In this document: positions 53,565 to 61,150 of the stretch, piece after piece
Position numbering within the stretch: the first letter of the stretch is position 1
Layout: every line of letters starts with the position of its first letter
From: an uncultured Clostridium sp.
Lineage (GTDB): Bacteria > Bacillota > Clostridia > Clostridiales > Clostridiaceae
DNA length: 64,000 nt
Direction: 5' to 3'
NCBI GenBank assembly: GCA_937927335.1
Contig: CALBDU010000035.1
Location: 1 to 64,000, forward strand
The notes under the pieces: model-generated
What the model saw: only the letters and a program-made list of their open reading frames with translations
Database searches by the model: none
Told to the model about the DNA's origin: nothing
Program-made: the position numbers and the translations under genes

Positions 53565-54701
53565 CTATTTTAATCTTCCTACAGCTTCTTTTACCTTTTC
53601 AATTACATAATCAATATCCTCTTCTGTGGTTCCCGAGCCCATTGTAAGTCTTAGAGAGCCTCTTAGGTATTCCTTGGGCACGCCCATAGCCGAAAGCACA
53701 TGGGACGGATCCAGGGACCCTGCCGAACAGGCGCTGCCACTGGAGGCGTAGATGCCAAAGCTGTCCAAAACAGCCAGCAGCATATCTCCCTCTACATTCT
53801 TAAAGCTTACGTTGCAGTTGCCGGGGAGCCTATTCTGCCCCTCTGCTCCATTAAGTCTTGAATCCTCTATCTCAAGGAGACCTGAAATTAGCTTATCCCT
53901 TAATATTGTAAGCTTTTTATACTGGCTGTCAAGACTCTCTATAGCCAGCTCAATAGCCTTTCCCATTCCAACAATGCCGGCAGTGTTTGTGGTGCCTGCC
54001 CTTTTTCCTCTTTCCTGGGCCCCTCCGTGAAGATAGCTGTCAATTTTAGTGCCTTTTTTTATATAAAGGGCTCCCATGCCCTTGGGTCCGTAAAACTTAT
54101 GGGCTGCCATTGAAAGCATATGGATATTGGCTTCCTTTACATCGATGGGAATATTGCCCACAGCCTGAACTCCATCGGTGTGGAACAATATATTTTTTTC
54201 TCTGCAGATTTCACCAATTTCCTTTATTGGCTGTATGGTTCCAACCTCATTGTTGGCATACATTATGGATACCAGTATGGTATTATTATTTATGGCAGAT
54301 TTAAGGTCCTCAATTTTAACCCTTCCCTTATCATCCACGTCCAAATAGGTAATTTTAAAGCCCTGCTTTTCAAGATACTGGCATCCGTGCAGCACTGCAT
54401 GGTGCTCTATTTTAGAGGTTATTATGTGATTGCCCTTTTCCCTGTTTGCCATGGCTGCTCCAATTATTGCCCAGTTATCTGCTTCCGAGCCTCCTGCTGT
54501 AAAGTATATCTCATCCCTGTCTGCATTTATGGCTGCTGCAACCTGCTTTCTGGCATTATCCACCGCCAGCTTTGAAGGGGCAGTCAGTGAGTATATGGAG
54601 GATACATTTGCATATTCCTCTGTTAAAAATGGATACATGGCATCTAATACTTCTCTTTTCAGATAAGTGGTAGCTGCATAATCCATATATATTTTTTTCA
54701 T
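53565..54701 (-). CDS. cysteine desulfurase (NifS/IscS type)
   Basis: This PLP enzyme takes sulfur from cysteine. SMAAHKFYGPKGMGAL contains the PLP-binding Lys, and the mobile-loop catalytic Cys lies in SSGSACSAGSLDPSHV. At 378 residues it is near the usual length. No IscU/NifU or IscR gene is adjacent, so this copy probably serves tRNA thiolation through MnmA rather than general iron-sulfur assembly. An extended -10 promoter lies upstream at 54736-54744. Confidence 0.94.
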   Translation of the reverse strand: MKKIYMDYAATTYLKREVLDAMYPFLTEEYANVSSIYSLTAPSKLAVDNARKQVAAAINADRDEIYFTAGGSEADNWAIIGAAMANREKGNHIITSKIEHHAVLHGCQYLEKQGFKITYLDVDDKGRVKIEDLKSAINNNTILVSIMYANNEVGTIQPIKEIGEICREKNILFHTDGVQAVGNIPIDVKEANIHMLSMAAHKFYGPKGMGALYIKKGTKIDSYLHGGAQERGKRAGTTNTAGIVGMGKAIELAIESLDSQYKKLTILRDKLISGLLEIEDSRLNGAEGQNRLPGNCNVSFKNVEGDMLLAVLDSFGIYASSGSACSAGSLDPSHVLSAMGVPKEYLRGSLRLTMGSGTTEEDIDYVIEKVKEAVGRLK

Positions 54702-54735
54702 TAAATTTCCACCTCGTAAATTTTATTCATTCCCT

Positions 54736-54744
54736 ATTATAACA
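54736..54744 (-). promoter_or_regulatory. extended -10 promoter of the cysteine desulfurase-mnmA operon
   Basis: On the minus strand TG-T-TATAAT lies about 35 bp upstream of the start codon. There is no good -35 box, but the TG extension fits sigma-A promoters of this type. It faces away from hutP. Confidence 0.5.
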
Positions 54745-54794
54745 TAATGTGATATATTTATTTATGAAAATATTAAAGTTTAGGGGGTAAGCAA

Positions 54795-55217
54795 TTGAAT
54801 CACGATAGTACCGATACTGCTAAAGCTGCTATTAAAATGGCCATATCATCCAGGGCCTCAGAGGAAAAGCTCATAACCGCCTATAAGGAAAAGGGTATCC
54901 TTGTTACCGCAGTGGATGTAGGAGGGGATTTTTCCAATTCTATTTCTAAAATCATGGAAAGAACTTTGGTTGCGTCAAAACGCAGTGGAGTTATAAAGGA
55001 AAGCTATATTAACGATGGTGCTGTAGGGGGCTGTACAAAGGAAGCTATAATGCAGATAGCTCCTAAAGCAACAGGCTTCAACGTGGGTGGAAAAATCGGT
55101 GTTGCCAGATCCGGCGTAAATGTATGTGTATGCATTTTTATGAATATTGGCCTGCTGCATTTAAACGATGTGGCAATAGGGCTGGCCCACAGACTTTTAG
55201 TTCCTGAAGAGGAATAA
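54795..55217 (+). CDS. hutP: HutP-family RNA-binding antiterminator
   Basis: This 140-residue protein matches HutP along its full length, including the C-terminal GGKIGVARSGVNVCVCIFMNIGLLHLN and AIGLAHRL segments. In Bacillus subtilis HutP binds NAG triplets in hut mRNA in the presence of histidine and a divalent metal and prevents termination. It has a TTG start with AGGGGGT upstream. No histidine-utilisation genes are near. A short RNA with NAG clusters begins 53 bp downstream. Confidence 0.93.
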   Translation: MNHDSTDTAKAAIKMAISSRASEEKLITAYKEKGILVTAVDVGGDFSNSISKIMERTLVASKRSGVIKESYINDGAVGGCTKEAIMQIAPKATGFNVGGKIGVARSGVNVCVCIFMNIGLLHLNDVAIGLAHRLLVPEEE

Positions 55218-55234
55218 CATTTGAAAATATCGCC

Positions 55235-55263
55235 TTGACAAGCCTTGTACTCTAAGATATAAT
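55235..55263 (+). promoter_or_regulatory. consensus sigma-A promoter downstream of hutP
   Basis: TTGACA (55235-55240) and TATAAT (55258-55263) are both perfect consensus hexamers separated by 17 bp. No open reading frame of useful size follows before the terminator at about 55405. The promoter therefore drives a non-coding RNA. It is the strongest-looking promoter in the window. Confidence 0.85.
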
Positions 55264-55269
55264 GGTATT

Positions 55270-55405
55270 AATAATTTTTTAACAGGTATGTAGTATTGTA
55301 GAAATAAGGGTTTTCCTTTATTTGATTTAATAAGGTAGTATGGTAGTTTTGTAGGTTGTATATGTAAATACAAGCTGCCTTATTAAGGACAGCTTTTTTT
55401 ATTAA
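55270..55405 (+). ncRNA. candidate HutP-associated small RNA with two triple-NAG clusters
   Basis: A transcript of about 135 nt is bracketed by a consensus promoter and an intrinsic terminator. NAG triplets start at 55283, 55291 and 55299 (CAG, TAG, TAG) and at 55336, 55344 and 55352 (all TAG), so each cluster has an exact 8-nt period. HutP of B. subtilis binds two clusters of three NAG triplets, spaced by 4 nt rather than the 5 nt here. A hairpin (AAATAAGG...CCTTTATTT) separates the clusters. TTAATAAGG next to cluster two can pair with the terminator. Confidence 0.65.
55372..55400 (+). terminator. intrinsic terminator of the NAG-repeat RNA
   Basis: AGCTGCCTTATTAAGGACAGCT folds back on itself and is followed by seven T residues. 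CTGCCTTATTAA on its 5' side is also complementary to TTAATAAGGTAG upstream (55327-55338). An alternative antiterminator structure that includes the first TAG of the second cluster is therefore possible. Confidence 0.82.
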
Positions 55406-55411
55406 AATTTT

Positions 55412-55505
55412 AAATTCGCCCCTCCGGTATACATGATTTTTGTATAAAAGATAAAGCTTGCTTTTAAATTAAATCATGTATGCCTATTTATTTTTTGGCG
55501 AATTT
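55412..55505. repeat. nested inverted repeat (about 94 bp)
   Basis: AAATTCGCC (55412-55420) and GGCGAATTT (55497-55505) form the outer arms. ATACATGATTT (55429-55439) and AAATCATGTAT (55471-55481) form the inner arms. It lies just beyond the stop of the cysteine-rich protein gene and after the terminator of the plus-strand RNA. It could be a terminator-like fold or a small palindromic mobile unit. No clear target duplication was seen. Confidence 0.6.
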
Positions 55506-55510
55506 TACTA

Positions 55511-55873
55511 TTACTCCAGCAGCTCCTTCACATCCTTAAGTACAAGCTGGTTGGAAATTCCTCCATAGTACCTGAAGATGCCGTCTATGGTTATAAAGGG
55601 CAGAGTATATCCACTCTTAAGCCACTCCCTTAGCTCCTCATTATTTAAAAGCTCCCTGGAATCTGCTTCTATAAATATTAACTCCACATTTTCCTTCACC
55701 TCAGATGCTGCAAGAAACTCCTTAAGATTATCAAAGGCCTTAATACAGGTCTGTGAAGAGGAGCAGCCGCTGCAGCCGCCCCCGCATTTGCTGTTTTCCT
55801 TGTTTTTGCTGCAGCAGGTTCCAAATAATTCATTTTCGTTGCCGTATATTTTAACTTCAATTTTTCTATCCAT
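55511..55873 (-). CDS. small cysteine-rich thioredoxin-like protein
   Basis: The 120-residue protein opens KIEVKIYGNENELFGTCCSK, then has a Cys/Gly cluster KCGGGCSGCSSSQTC. It ends with SGYTLPFITIDGIFRYYGGIS, which resembles the cis-Pro loop of thioredoxin-fold proteins. The ten or so cysteines in the first half suggest metal or thiol chemistry. I do not recognise a named family with confidence. It lies 8 bp downstream of dapB and is probably co-transcribed with it. Confidence 0.7.
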   Translation of the reverse strand: MDRKIEVKIYGNENELFGTCCSKNKENSKCGGGCSGCSSSQTCIKAFDNLKEFLAASEVKENVELIFIEADSRELLNNEELREWLKSGYTLPFITIDGIFRYYGGISNQLVLKDVKELLE

Positions 55874-55881
55874 AATTTATC

Positions 55882-56679
55882 CTATAATCCCAAAACATCC
55901 TTTACTGTATAAAAGCCTGGTTCCTTTCCATATAAAAATACCGCTGCCTGGCAGGCTCCGTTAGCAAAGCACTCCCAGTTATGAGCGTGGTGAGTTATTT
56001 CAAGCCTCTCCCCCATAAGACCGAACATCACAGTGTGGCTGCTGGATATATCTCCGGCTCTCAGGGAATGATAGCCTATGCTGCCCGGAATCCTTGCTCC
56101 AACGCCTTCTCTTCCAAATACAGCAAGCTCCTCCAGTTCCTTTCCCATGGCCTCAGCTATTACCTGACCCATTTCCTTGGAGGTGCCGCTAGGGGCATCC
56201 TTCTTGTTTCTGTCATGCATCTCAATAATCTCAATATCTGAAAGGCTGCCAATGGTCTCTGTAGTGATTTTCAGAAGCTTATACATAAGATTAACTACCA
56301 TTGAGGTGTTTGCTGCAAACACAACAGGAATTTCCATTGATATTTCCCTTATCCTGTTCATCTGCTCCAAAGTAAAGCCAGTAGTGCCGCAAACCACAGC
56401 CTTTTTATGTTTAAGAGCACTTTCCATGACCTCCATGGAAAGCTCAGGATTTGTATAATCCAGAATTACGTCTCCTTTATCTATAACCTGTTCCAGGTCA
56501 TCATAAACCAGCGCTCCGGTAAGCTCCCCTATGCCTGCAGCCAAACCTGCGTCGGTGCCGATATAGTCCCTTCCCTTAGGGCCTATGGCTGCAGCAATAT
56601 TAACATTTTCCATTCCGTTTGCAATTTTTGTGATGAGCTTACCCATCTTTCCTTTTGGTGCCATAATTATTATATCCAT
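55882..56679 (-). CDS. dapB: 4-hydroxy-tetrahydrodipicolinate reductase
   Basis: It catalyses the second committed step of lysine/diaminopimelate synthesis. The N-terminal nucleotide-binding loop reads MAPKGKMGKLI, in which Ala replaces the usual first Gly. VCGTTGF and EMHDRNKKDAPSGTS mark the catalytic domain, with the first His and the Lys conserved and the second His replaced by Asp. At 265 residues it has the normal length. It is not with other dap genes here and instead sits beside a rhodanese gene. Confidence 0.9.
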   Translation of the reverse strand: MDIIIMAPKGKMGKLITKIANGMENVNIAAAIGPKGRDYIGTDAGLAAGIGELTGALVYDDLEQVIDKGDVILDYTNPELSMEVMESALKHKKAVVCGTTGFTLEQMNRIREISMEIPVVFAANTSMVVNLMYKLLKITTETIGSLSDIEIIEMHDRNKKDAPSGTSKEMGQVIAEAMGKELEELAVFGREGVGARIPGSIGYHSLRAGDISSSHTVMFGLMGERLEITHHAHNWECFANGACQAAVFLYGKEPGFYTVKDVLGL

Positions 56680-56682
56680 TTT

Positions 56683-57504
56683 TTATCCTCCTATGATTTT
56701 ATTTTCAGGGTAGGTTATCCAGTCGCTGAAGCTGCCTAAATAAAGCCTTGCCTTAACACCAATTTCATCCAGCAGCATATAATTAAAGGCTGCATCTATT
56801 CCCGAACCGCAGTATACAGTTACATTTTCACAACCCTTTACAGCTTTAAAGACTTCCTCCAGCCTTTCTTTGGCCGGTGCCGTACCATCAGCATTCAAGA
56901 GGTTCTTCCAATAAATGTTTATCGCTCCCGGTATCCTTCCCGCTTTCTTATCAATTAATTCCTGCTTTCCAAGGTACCTTGCCTCTGTTCTCGAGTCAAT
57001 AAGGCATCCCTTATTCAGGTTATTCCTAACATATTCCATAGTGGCCAGTATATCCTCCTTAACAGTAAGCTCCAGCCTGTTTCTATTACTATCTGGGACC
57101 TCTTTAATCAGCGGATATCCCAGGGCTTCCCACTTGCCTATGCCTCCATTAAGAACAAAGTTACTGGTATGGCCAATCAGTCTCAGCATCCAGCACAGTC
57201 TGGCTGCGCAGGCAATTCTTTGTTCATCGTAGGCTATCACTCTGGTTTCACTGCCTATTCCTAATAACTCCAGCTTTTCCTTGAAAATTTTTAAATCCGG
57301 AAGAGGGTTTCTTCCTCCATGAGCAGTTTCCTCCGAGGAAAGATCCTTTTTAACATCAATAAAAACAGCTCCGGGAATGTGGGATTTCTCATAGGCAGAT
57401 CTCCCGTAGTTCCCATCCAGCAGATCCCCCCTGCAATCCACAATAACAGTGTTTTCATCATTAATATTCTTATATAGCTCCCCTGGGTCTATAAAGTTTT
57501 TCAC
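56683..57504 (-). CDS. two-domain rhodanese-like sulfurtransferase
   Basis: This protein of about 273 residues has two rhodanese domains. The N-terminal domain is inactive-type (VIVDCRGDLLDGNYG), and the C-terminal domain has the active-site loop VYCGSGIDAAFN with the catalytic Cys. It resembles SseA-type thiosulfate/mercaptopyruvate sulfurtransferases. I chose the GTG at 57504 because GGGGGG lies just upstream. It is 3 bp from dapB and probably in the same operon. Confidence 0.88.
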   Translation of the reverse strand: MKNFIDPGELYKNINDENTVIVDCRGDLLDGNYGRSAYEKSHIPGAVFIDVKKDLSSEETAHGGRNPLPDLKIFKEKLELLGIGSETRVIAYDEQRIACAARLCWMLRLIGHTSNFVLNGGIGKWEALGYPLIKEVPDSNRNRLELTVKEDILATMEYVRNNLNKGCLIDSRTEARYLGKQELIDKKAGRIPGAINIYWKNLLNADGTAPAKERLEEVFKAVKGCENVTVYCGSGIDAAFNYMLLDEIGVKARLYLGSFSDWITYPENKIIGG

Positions 57505-57551
57505 ATTTATCCCCCCTTTTATCATCTATATAATAATTATAGCACTAAAAA

Positions 57552-57580
57552 TAAATGTCAAGCATAAGCACTTGACATTA
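57552..57580 (-). terminator. hairpin after the UPF0316 gene
   Basis: On the minus strand AATGTCAAG and CTTGACATT form a 9-bp stem followed by TATTTTT, just beyond the stop at 57590. It probably terminates the UPF0316 gene ahead of the rhodanese promoter. Confidence 0.65.
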
Positions 57581-57589
57581 TCATTAATA

Positions 57590-58102
57590 TTATTTTCTTA
57601 ACCCGTAGCCGCCATAAATAATTTTTGTGTCGCTGATTGATATTACAGCGTTGATGCCGGATTGTTCTATTACCTGAATGATATGATTCTTATTTTTCCT
57701 TTTAGCATGTATCATCAGCAGCTTCTTTACATCCTTTATTCCTTCAGCATCCACCATGGTAACTCCGATATTGTGTTCTCTTAGTATCTCGGCAAGCTTC
57801 TGGCCATCCTCCACAGCAGTAATGGCGTTTATGGTTAAAACTCCTAAAGCAAGCTTCTCCTCCAGCATACAGCCTATATAATTACCACAGGCAAATCCCA
57901 GAGCATAGGCTATCATTCTTGCAGGATCCTCCTGGATGCCCACCAATACAGTGCTTACCACATAGAGCCAAATCATAACCTCCACAAAGCCAATGAGGGA
58001 ACCGTATACTTTTTCACCCCTGGTTATGAGCACAGTCCTGACGGTCATAAGAGAAACCTCAATAATTTTTGCAAAAAAAATAAGCAAATAGCTTAAAAGC
58101 AT
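57590..58102 (-). CDS. UPF0316 (DUF5698/DUF2179) membrane protein
   Basis: This protein of about 170 residues has three transmembrane helices in the first 75 residues (with TVRTVLITRGEKVYGS between them) and a cytoplasmic DUF2179 domain (LTINAITAVEDGQKLAEILREHN) with a GIKDVKKLLMIHAKRK basic segment. The function of the family is unknown. I chose the ATG at 58102 with GGGGGTG upstream. It lies divergently from the TerC gene with about 95 bp between. Confidence 0.88.
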   Translation of the reverse strand: MLLSYLLIFFAKIIEVSLMTVRTVLITRGEKVYGSLIGFVEVMIWLYVVSTVLVGIQEDPARMIAYALGFACGNYIGCMLEEKLALGVLTINAITAVEDGQKLAEILREHNIGVTMVDAEGIKDVKKLLMIHAKRKNKNHIIQVIEQSGINAVISISDTKIIYGGYGLRK

Positions 58103-58197
58103 ATCCATCACCCCCAATTAATTATTACATAATATCATATTTCTTCCATAATAAAAATAGAAATATAATAATATTAATTTATTTTTAAGGATAATTC

Positions 58198-58890
58198 ATG
58201 GATTTTTTAATATTAAACCTTGCAGCAGCGTTCCAGATAGCTCTTCTTGATATCGTCCTTAGCGGCGATAATATCGGGGTGATTGCACTTGCTACAAAAA
58301 ACCTGCCTGAAAAACATGCAAAAAGGGCTTCAGCCTTAGGAGTAATTATAGCAGTGCTTTTAAGAATTATCTTTGCCTCGCTGATAACCTACATTTTGAT
58401 GATACAATGGCTGCCTATAAAACTGGTTGGAGGGCTTTTGCTTGTTAAAATAACCTTTAGCCTGCTTAAATCCCAGGATCAAATTGATGAAAAGAACATC
58501 AACCCCTCCGGAAAATTTTTTGAAGCTGTAAAAACAATTATAATTGCCGATGCTGCCATGAGCCTGGATAACGTTCTTGCCATTGCAGGTGCTGCAGATG
58601 GCAATATAATCCTAATTATTTTTGGACTTTTGTTTAATATCCCAATAATATTTTACGGCAGCCGATATGCAGCAAAGGTAATGACTAAGCATCCCATTGT
58701 AGTTTATGTGGGAGGTGCCGTCCTTGCCCATACTGCTGTGAAAATGCTGCTGGAGGATAGGCTTCTTTCAAATCTCCTGCCTGCAGCACTGGCATCGGCC
58801 CTGCCAAACCTGGCCGCTATGGCTGCCCTTGCATATGGAATCATCTACCTTTCCTTAAGTGAAAAAAAATTTGTTAAAAACAAAAATTAA
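58198..58890 (+). CDS. TerC family membrane protein (YjbE/YceF-like)
   Basis: This 230-residue membrane protein has about seven helices. Conserved acidic residues lie in LLDIVLSGDNIGVIALAT and ADAAMSLDNVLAIAGAA, the TerC signature that probably binds a metal. Bacterial homologues are linked to manganese or other metal export. A yybP-ykoY riboswitch, often found upstream of such genes, was looked for and not seen in the short upstream gap. Confidence 0.92.
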   Translation: MDFLILNLAAAFQIALLDIVLSGDNIGVIALATKNLPEKHAKRASALGVIIAVLLRIIFASLITYILMIQWLPIKLVGGLLLVKITFSLLKSQDQIDEKNINPSGKFFEAVKTIIIADAAMSLDNVLAIAGAADGNIILIIFGLLFNIPIIFYGSRYAAKVMTKHPIVVYVGGAVLAHTAVKMLLEDRLLSNLLPAALASALPNLAAMAALAYGIIYLSLSEKKFVKNKN

Positions 58891-58922
58891 AAATGCAGAA
58901 CGGATGCTTCTGCATTTTTACT
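58889..58922 (+). terminator. bidirectional terminator between TerC and PadR genes
   Basis: AAATGCAGAA and TTCTGCATTT form a 10-bp perfect stem with a 7-nt loop. T residues follow on the plus strand, and on the minus strand the run of A residues gives a T run too. It can serve both convergent genes. Confidence 0.9.
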
Positions 58923-59367
58923 TGTACAAATCGTTATAGACGATGTTGAAAACCTCCAGAGCTTCTTCAATCTTATTTTTAAGCAGGGTCTTTTTCTTAT
59001 CCAGCTCAAGGAAGCCTTCATCGGTGAGAGTATAGATTTTTTGTATTTTTTTATCAGGATCATCCCATTTACCGATTACCATCTTATCCCTTTCCAGTTT
59101 TTTCAGAATGGGATATATGCCGCCGGTGCTTGGAATCCACCTTCCATTGGTTCTTTCACCGATTTTATGGGATATATCATTGCCGTTGGTTGCCCCAAGG
59201 CTCAATATATATAAAACATAAAGGGGTAGGAGACCCTTTGTAAAGACCTGGCCCACTGCCTCATTTTCCGTTTTGACCTTTTTCAGTTCAGCCAGTTTTT
59301 TCTTATATTCCTCATAAAGGCGCTTCTCCTCTGCCTTTGTCTCTATTCCTACACCACGGTCAGCCAT
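58918..59367 (-). CDS. PadR-family transcriptional regulator
   Basis: This is a 149-residue regulator with a winged helix: YVLYILSLGATNGNDISHKIGERT, then STGGIYPILKKLERDKMVIG for the recognition helix and wing. An extra N-terminal helix (ETKAEEKRLYEEYKKKLAELKKV) precedes the domain. A C-terminal helix (LELDKKKTLLKNKIEEALEVF) serves for dimerisation. It starts immediately after the DegV stop codon, so the two genes are probably co-transcribed. Its target is not evident. Confidence 0.88.
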   Translation of the reverse strand: MADRGVGIETKAEEKRLYEEYKKKLAELKKVKTENEAVGQVFTKGLLPLYVLYILSLGATNGNDISHKIGERTNGRWIPSTGGIYPILKKLERDKMVIGKWDDPDKKIQKIYTLTDEGFLELDKKKTLLKNKIEEALEVFNIVYNDLYK

Positions 59368-60225
59368 CTATTGGTTCAAATCCTCTACAAGAACAACTCC
59401 AACAAGTCCGGGTCCGCTGTGTACTCCAGATACCGGGCTTATGCATCCTCCAAAAGTTGTTTCTGTGGCATTAGGGTGCCTTGATAAAACCTCAAGGACT
59501 TTCTCAGATTCCTCTTTTGCATGGCCATGCATCACGTAAACCTTGCATTTCTTGTCATTTAAAATGTTGCTTCCTATTTCAACCAAACGGTTCAAGGACT
59601 GTTTTCTTCCCCGGACCTTGTCATAGGTATAATATTTACCATCGTTTTTATCTACGGATATTATTGGCTTGATATTCAAAAGCTCTGCTATGCTTCCTGA
59701 AACCTTCCCTATTCTGCCGCCTTTTTTCAAGTATTCCAGGGTCCCAACCACAAAATATATGTGTATTCTTTTCTTTATTTCAGGAATCTCATTAACTATA
59801 TAATCAAAGCTTTTGCCTTGCTGTACCAGCCTTGCACATTCCTCCACCAGGGCACCCTCCCCTAAGGATATGGACTGGGAATCACATAAATGGGTAATAA
59901 GCTTTGGATGATTTTCACTTACCACCTTCACTCCGTTATATATTCCCGACAACCCTGTGGACAGAACTATTGCAATAACATGGGTGTAGCCCTCCTTCTC
60001 AAGCTGGTCATAAAGTATCTCCATGTCCTCCATTGCAGGCATTGAAGAGGTGGGAATCTCAACCTGAAGATTATCATAAACCTCCTCCGGACTGATTTCC
60101 ACTTTGTCCCTGTACTCCCGGCCTGTATATATTATTCTAAAAGGTAAAATCCTTATATTGTATTTAGAAGTTATTTCTTCAGGCAGATCACAGGTGGTGT
60201 CACTAACTACAGCTATCTTTTCCAA
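59368..60225 (-). CDS. DegV family fatty-acid-binding protein
   Basis: This 285-residue DegV protein begins IAVVSDTTCDLPEE, with ILPFRIIYTGREYRD, TSSMPAMEDM, VIAIVLSTGLSGIYNG and GLVGVVLVED as family-conserved segments. DegV/FakB proteins hold a fatty acid in a buried pocket and deliver it to the kinase FakA. No fakA gene is nearby. It is followed directly by a PadR regulator gene, which is unusual and may mean local control. Confidence 0.93.
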   Translation of the reverse strand: MEKIAVVSDTTCDLPEEITSKYNIRILPFRIIYTGREYRDKVEISPEEVYDNLQVEIPTSSMPAMEDMEILYDQLEKEGYTHVIAIVLSTGLSGIYNGVKVVSENHPKLITHLCDSQSISLGEGALVEECARLVQQGKSFDYIVNEIPEIKKRIHIYFVVGTLEYLKKGGRIGKVSGSIAELLNIKPIISVDKNDGKYYTYDKVRGRKQSLNRLVEIGSNILNDKKCKVYVMHGHAKEESEKVLEVLSRHPNATETTFGGCISPVSGVHSGPGLVGVVLVEDLNQ

Positions 60226-60306
60226 TTATATCCCTCCCAAGTATTTCTAATATTATTATATCACTATTGCTACCATTATCAATAGTGATACATATCAATT
60301 AAGACA

Positions 60307-60345
60307 ACAAAAATACCTCTCCAGGGAATCACTTCCGGGGAGAGG
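60307..60345 (-). terminator. terminator of the GntR-ABC operon
   Basis: On the minus strand CCTCTCC and GGAGAGG form the stem with a loop of about 16 nt, followed by TATTTTTG. It lies about 30 bp after the end of the permease gene and upstream of degV. Confidence 0.85.
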
Positions 60346-60373
60346 CTAAAACTTTACTTATATGCAATATGGT

Positions 60374-61150
60374 TTACAGGTCCAGTTTGTGCTCAAGGAG
60401 CCAGCTGGTGCCAACATAAAAGGCTGCCAGGGTAATTAAGTCAAATATTACATAAGCGATATTAAGAGTCAGGTCCTGAGGTGTCACTGTAACATTACCC
60501 AGTTGGTTAAGGTACATATACCCTTTTGGAGTTATGATATTCATGCTTATGCTTTGGGGAAAGGTATTTGCCAGCCAGTCACTGAAGTTCCCAATCAACA
60601 TTGATACCACTATGAAGGAAATAAAGGCTCCCAGCTTTCCAAGCTTTCTTTTTCCTATGGCAACTCTGCTAAGTGTTATACAAAAGTAGATAAATACAAT
60701 TATATAAATATACTGATAAATCATGGACAGAAAACCTAAGAATACTGCTGAGCCTGAAACTGACTCTCTTGCAATTTGAAGCACTCTGTTAAAATCATTT
60801 ACCGCAGTTAAGTTGTATATTGAGAAAATGCCTGCAGCCAGTTCTACAATAACCATCTGCAAAAGGGCTGTTATAAACTTTGCTGCCAGTATTGAATATC
60901 CCCTTTGAGGCAGTGTAAATAAAAGGTAGCCTGTATTGCCATAAAGGTCCCGGCTGTACATGGCAATATTCCATACAAACACCACAACTGCTGCTATGGA
61001 TGCTATTCCTATGGAAGCTGCTGCTATGGCTTCTCTTGGCCAAACTCCCAGTCTGGTGAAAAGAAGAAGGTTGAAAAACACCACGCAGCCAATTAAGATG
61101 GCCAGCTCCTTGTAGTATCCCTTTAATTCATATTTTATTAAATTCAACAT
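60374..61150 (-). CDS. ABC transporter permease
   Basis: This 258-residue protein has six hydrophobic helices and no clear domain outside the membrane, as in ABC-2-type permeases of antibiotic or stress exporters. It overlaps the ATPase gene stop by 1 bp. The YtrB/YtrC-like arrangement with a GntR-family regulator of the YtrA group suggests a transporter that responds to cell-envelope stress. The substrate is unknown. Confidence 0.85.
   Translation of the reverse strand: MLNLIKYELKGYYKELAILIGCVVFFNLLLFTRLGVWPREAIAAASIGIASIAAVVVFVWNIAMYSRDLYGNTGYLLFTLPQRGYSILAAKFITALLQMVIVELAAGIFSIYNLTAVNDFNRVLQIARESVSGSAVFLGFLSMIYQYIYIIVFIYFCITLSRVAIGKRKLGKLGAFISFIVVSMLIGNFSDWLANTFPQSISMNIITPKGYMYLNQLGNVTVTPQDLTLNIAYVIFDLITLAAFYVGTSWLLEHKLDL

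Noticed and set aside
57510..57545. TTGACA-14-TATAAT as promoter for the rhodanese gene
   Set aside because: The 14-bp spacer is too short for a normal sigma-A promoter, and the TTGACA lies inside the hairpin of the upstream gene, so it was not listed as a feature.
58103..58197. A possible yybP-ykoY manganese riboswitch upstream of the TerC gene
   Set aside because: The gap is short and AT-rich, and the conserved yybP-ykoY core was not found.
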